Positions 61,089-64,000 of a stretch of DNA of 64,000 nucleotides are shown here, in pieces; positions within the stretch are counted from its first letter, which is position 1; every line of letters starts with the position of its first letter. The stretch spans positions 6,634,001-6,698,000 of the forward strand of contig NZ_JAUSZL010000002.1 of the NCBI RefSeq assembly GCF_030817535.1. Reading direction: 5' to 3'. This DNA comes from Streptomyces sp. V3I8 (GTDB taxonomy: Bacteria; Actinomycetota; Actinomycetes; Streptomycetales; Streptomycetaceae). Made by a program: the position numbers and the translations under genes. The notes beneath the pieces were generated by a model that saw only the letters and a list, made by a program, of their open reading frames with translations, did no database searches and was not told where the DNA came from.

Positions 61089-62287
61089 CGCCGCAGCAGA
61101 GGCAGGACGGTTCCCAGCCGGGTGACGCCGAGCATCACCAACAGCGGCTGGTACGGCACGAGTTCGACCAGTCCCGCGCCGAGCGCGAGTCCCACCGCGT
61201 TCGGCGCGAACAGCAGCGTGCCCGCGGTCGCCGCCGTACGGCCCAGGAGGGCGTCCGGGGTCTCCCGCTGGACCGCGGTGAGGGCCGCGACCAGGACGCA
61301 GGGGAGCCCGACGCCGACCGCCGCGGCCGAGGCGAGGGCCACCACGTCGTACGGCAGCGCACGGGCCGCCACGGCCACGGCGGTCAACGCGATGCCGTAC
61401 CCGGCGAAACGGCGTTCGCCGAAGCGCCGCAGGAGCGGGCCCGCGGCCAGGCCGATCGCCACCGAACCGGCGCCCTGCGCCACGTACAGGAGCCCCACGT
61501 AGGCGGAGGAGTGCCCGAGGCCCTCCGCGACCGCGTAGACCATGGCGCCGTTGAGACCGGCGAAGAACATCGTCGTGCCACCGGCGAGGACGAGCGGACG
61601 CAGGACCGCGTGACTCCACACGTAGCGGGCACCTTCGGCGGTTCGAGCGCGCCGGTCGGCGGAGGACCCTGCCTGACGTGGCTTCGGCTCGTGCACACGC
61701 AAGAGCATGTAGAGGCCCGCGGCGAGGACGAAGGTGAGCGCGTCCAGGAGGGCGACGCGGGCGCCACCGTACGCCGCGTACAGGCCGGCTCCGGCGAGTG
61801 GGGCGACCAGTTTCATGCCCTCATTGGCGGTCATGCGCAGGCCGTTGAAATCACCGAGGAGTTGCCGGTCGACGGCTGCGGCCACCAGCGCCGACTCCGC
61901 CGCGTCGTGGACGACACCCGCCGCCCCGTACACCAGGAGCACCCCGTAGAGGATCCACACGGTGCTCCGGGAGTCGACGGCGAGGAGGGGCAGGAGGAGC
62001 ACGGCCAGACCCAGGTTCGTCCACAGCAGCAGCAGCGGCCGGCGGCGGGTGCGGTCCGCGAGGGTGCCGAGGACGGGGCCGACCAGCGTGGGCGCCCAGA
62101 GGGCGAAGACACAGAGGGCGGCCAGGCCGTCCGAGCCGGTCAGGTCCTTCACCCAGACCCCGGCCACCAGCCACATCGCCGACGTGCCGAACCCGGAGAC
62201 CACGACACCCGCCAGGTACAGCCCCGCGTCGCGGTCGCCGAGGACGCGGCACACCGCCCGGGCCGGCCGCTTCGTGTGTTTCGTCAT
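61022..62287 (-). CDS. MFS transporter
   Basis: A 421-residue, twelve-helix transporter of the MFS_3/enterobactin-exporter-like branch. Motif A is LADRTRRRPLLLL after helix 2, with a repeat LRRFGERRFAGYG in the second half. The C-terminal tail (RQPSRASASATSDRSSS) is polar and is encoded on DNA that is also the 3' end of the convergent 389-residue gene. Start ATG 62287. Substrate unknown. Confidence 0.85.
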   Translation of the reverse strand: MTKHTKRPARAVCRVLGDRDAGLYLAGVVVSGFGTSAMWLVAGVWVKDLTGSDGLAALCVFALWAPTLVGPVLGTLADRTRRRPLLLLWTNLGLAVLLLPLLAVDSRSTVWILYGVLLVYGAAGVVHDAAESALVAAAVDRQLLGDFNGLRMTANEGMKLVAPLAGAGLYAAYGGARVALLDALTFVLAAGLYMLLRVHEPKPRQAGSSADRRARTAEGARYVWSHAVLRPLVLAGGTTMFFAGLNGAMVYAVAEGLGHSSAYVGLLYVAQGAGSVAIGLAAGPLLRRFGERRFAGYGIALTAVAVAARALPYDVVALASAAAVGVGLPCVLVAALTAVQRETPDALLGRTAATAGTLLFAPNAVGLALGAGLVELVPYQPLLVMLGVTRLGTVLPLLRRQPSRASASATSDRSSSDANPA

Positions 62288-62376
62288 GCCTGGTCATCGT
62301 GCGGCTAAGGCCCCGGCCCCGGGATCGGGCGGATGCCGTAGGCGGCCGGCGGCACGGGGCCGGCCGGTGGAACCCT

Positions 62377-62700
62377 CTAGGGCACCGTGACGACGAGTTT
62401 GCCGCGGGGGTGGCCCTTCTCCAGGTGGCGGACGGCCTCCGGCACCCGGGCCAGCGGACAGGTGCGGTCCACGGGGGCGGTGAGCGTGCCCTTCTCGGCG
62501 AGGTCCTTGAGGGTCAGGAGGTCCTCGCGGCGGGTGACGGCGACGAGGTTGCGCAGGTGCCGGCCGGTGAACGGGGAGAGCAGGACGGCCCGCAGGCCGC
62601 GGGTCAGGCCGCCGAACAGGGCGGTTCCGCCCTCGCCGCCGACGATCACCAGGGTGCCGCGCGGGGCGAGGGCGCGGCGCAGGACGGGCACGACCCTCGA
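62377..62700 (-). pseudogene. C-terminal remnant of a zinc-type dehydrogenase (MDR family)
   Basis: About 105 residues (VVPVLRRALAPRGTLVIVGG ... ENTLY-type middle ... VPEAVRHLEKGHPRGKLVVTVP) match the C-terminal third of NADPH:quinone/zinc-type medium-chain dehydrogenases. Upstream of about 62700 the frame runs on but the residues become a low-complexity Arg/Pro/Ala string that is merely the antisense of the next remnant. The catalytic and Rossmann parts are absent, so it is not functional. Confidence 0.8.
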
Positions 62701-62705
62701 CCTAG

Positions 62706-63274
62706 GGCCCGCAGGCCCTGGTCGTGGCGCGCGTCGCGGACGCGGTGCGCGAGGACCGGCCGGCGGCCGCGACGCCGTGTCCGCAGTACGCGGTACGCCA
62801 TCTGATCGGGCACCTGACCGGTCTCTCGGCGGCCTTCCGGGACGCCGGGCGCAAGGACCTCGGAGCCACCACGGACACCGCGCCCACGTCCGGCCTGCCG
62901 GACCTGACACCGGGCTGGCGTACCGAACTGCCGAAGCTGCTGGACGAGTTGGCCGAGGCCTGGCGCGACCCGGCCGCGTGGACGGGGGAGACCCGCGCGG
63001 GGCGAGGGCGGTCGCGGTCGCGGGCGTCGTCGCCGCCGACGAACTCGTCGTGCACGGCTGGGACCTGGCCGTGGCGACGGGACAGGGGTACGTCCCCGAC
63101 GCGGCGGCCCTGGAGGCGGCGTACCGGATGCCGGCCGCGTCCGTCGGCGACCCGTCGCGCGGCAGCATCTTCGGCCCGGTGGTACCCGTACCGGAAGGCG
63201 CGCCCCTGCTGGACCGGGTGATCGGTCCGAGCAGGCGCGACCCGGGGTGGGGGCCCACCACCGGAGGCCGCTGA
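62706..63274 (+). pseudogene. Truncated, frameshifted maleylpyruvate isomerase-like (TIGR03086-type) gene
   Basis: From 62706 (GPQALVVARVADAVRED...) the frame encodes the N-terminal DinB-like domain (PCPQYAVRHLIGHLTGLSAAFRD) up to WTGETRAG at about 62997. It then continues in the next frame (VAGVVAADELVVHGWDLAVATGQ ... GSIFGPVVPVP ... RDPGW) to the stop at 63274. The first codons are preceded by an in-frame TAG at 62703, so the original start is lost. Both a 5' truncation and an internal frameshift are present. Confidence 0.8.
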
Positions 63275-63278
63275 GGAC

Positions 63279-64000
63279 TCAGGACCCGGGCAGTTCCACG
63301 GTGACGCGAAGCCCGCCGGCGGGGCGCGGGGTGAGGGTGAGCGTTCCGTCGTGCGCGTGGGTGATGGTCTCGACGATCGCCAGGCCGAGGCCGACGCCCG
63401 GGTGGCCGGCGCGCACGCGTTCGGCGCCGCGCCGGAACGGTTCGGTGAGGGTGGCGGCGAGCTGCGGGGAGATGCTCCCGCCGGTGTTCTCGACGGTGAG
63501 CACCGCACCGCCGGGGCGGACGCCGGTGTCCACCCGCACGACGCCCCGTCCGGGCAGATTGTGGACGATCGCGTTCTGCACGAGGTTCGTGGTCAGCTGC
63601 AGGAGGAGCGCGCGCGATCCCGTCGTGAGCGCGATGTCGCCGCTGGTCCCGACACGCACGCCGTGCCTCTCCGCCAGGGGCAGGAGCGTCTCGGTGGCCT
63701 CCTCCGCCAGGAGGGACAGGTCGACGGGTTCCAGGGTGAAGGACCGCTGCTCGGCGCGGCTGAGCAGGAGCAGGGCCTCGGTGAGGTCGATCGCCCGGGT
63801 GTTGACGGCGTGCAGGCGGTCGATGATTTCGCCGGTGTCGTGGCCCGGGTCGGCGCGGGCCACCTCGAGGAGGGTCTTCGAGACCGCCAGCGGGGTGCGC
63901 AGCTCGTGCGAGGCGTTGGCGGCGAACCTCCGCTGTCCGGCCACATGCGCCTCCAGCCGTGCCAGCATCGTGTCGAAGGTGTCGGCGAGGTCGCGGAACT
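63279..64000 (-). CDS. Sensor histidine kinase, partial (5' end beyond window)
   Basis: The visible 240 residues are the C-terminal kinase core of a two-component sensor: end of a HAMP-like linker (FRDLADTFDTMLARLE), the H-box NASHELRTPL with the phosphorylated His, the N-box NLVQNAIVHN, and the G-box GHPGVGLGLAIVE. The gene continues leftward-read past position 64000, where a membrane sensor region is expected. The stop TGA is at 63279-63281. The response-regulator gene is not in the window, and the signal sensed is unknown. Confidence 0.93.
   Translation of the reverse strand, partial: FRDLADTFDTMLARLEAHVAGQRRFAANASHELRTPLAVSKTLLEVARADPGHDTGEIIDRLHAVNTRAIDLTEALLLLSRAEQRSFTLEPVDLSLLAEEATETLLPLAERHGVRVGTSGDIALTTGSRALLLQLTTNLVQNAIVHNLPGRGVVRVDTGVRPGGAVLTVENTGGSISPQLAATLTEPFRRGAERVRAGHPGVGLGLAIVETITHAHDGTLTLTPRPAGGLRVTVELPGS

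Noticed and set aside
1..64000. CRISPR arrays, rRNA genes and insertion sequences
   Set aside because: No regularly spaced repeats with unique spacers, no rRNA sequence and no transposase were seen anywhere in the window.

Overview
The window is chromosomal DNA of a high-GC actinomycete, almost certainly a Streptomyces. GC is about 70 percent with strong third-position GC bias, starts are ATG, GTG and occasionally TTG, many neighbours overlap by ATGA or GTGA, and the gene order tkt-tal-zwf-opcA / ctaB / ctaA / sufRBD-Rieske-sufCSU-sufT is the one I know from the Streptomyces core. No database search was possible; names rest on motifs and family knowledge.

Layout. 1-5.5 kb: leftward pentose-phosphate operon tkt-tal-zwf-opcA (opcA cut by the window edge). 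5.8-12.2 kb: heme O and heme A synthases (ctaB, ctaA) around a small conserved protein, an amidohydrolase, a nucleotidyltransferase and an ABC-2 exporter. 12.3-13.1 kb: AAC(3)-family acetyltransferase. 13.3-19.9 kb: SUF iron-sulfur assembly operon led by its own Fe-S repressor gene, whose operator touches the start codon. 20-23.9 kb: AbfB-domain membrane protein, an SMR efflux pump/TetR pair with a duplicated operator, and an ECF sigma factor followed by a frameshifted partner gene.

24.06-33.26 kb: a 9.2-kb integrated element. It has leftward integrase and repressor genes, a divergent control region full of inverted repeats, then rightward genes: an excisionase-type HTH, small zinc-binding proteins, a primase-polymerase/ATPase, an iteron-like repeat field, a terminase-small-subunit-like HGG protein and regulatory cargo. 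No FtsK/TraB transfer ATPase and no capsid genes are present. This is the gene order of a phage satellite (PICI-like) rather than of a complete conjugative element, and is my main candidate for a little-described system.

33.4-47.2 kb: dapD, an ECF sigma factor with a membrane partner, a DapA-family aldolase, holin-X/DUF3618 genes, an MFS exporter, a double Lrp/AsnC regulator, a secreted nuclease, hypotheticals, and a PhoX-type Tat phosphatase with a clear PHO box. 47.3-49.4 kb: a Ro60 (TROVE) gene preceded by three tandem Y-RNA-like RNAs, two carrying circularly permuted tRNA-like modules. 49.4-52.4 kb: GntR regulator, ACC deaminase and a double TerD protein. 52.5-61.1 kb: an apparent sugar/uronate catabolic region (dehydrogenase, ABC importer, DeoR regulator, uronate dehydrogenase, KdgD-type dehydratase, an unrecognised protein). 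61-64 kb: MFS transporter, a junction of two broken genes, and the 3' end of a histidine kinase gene.
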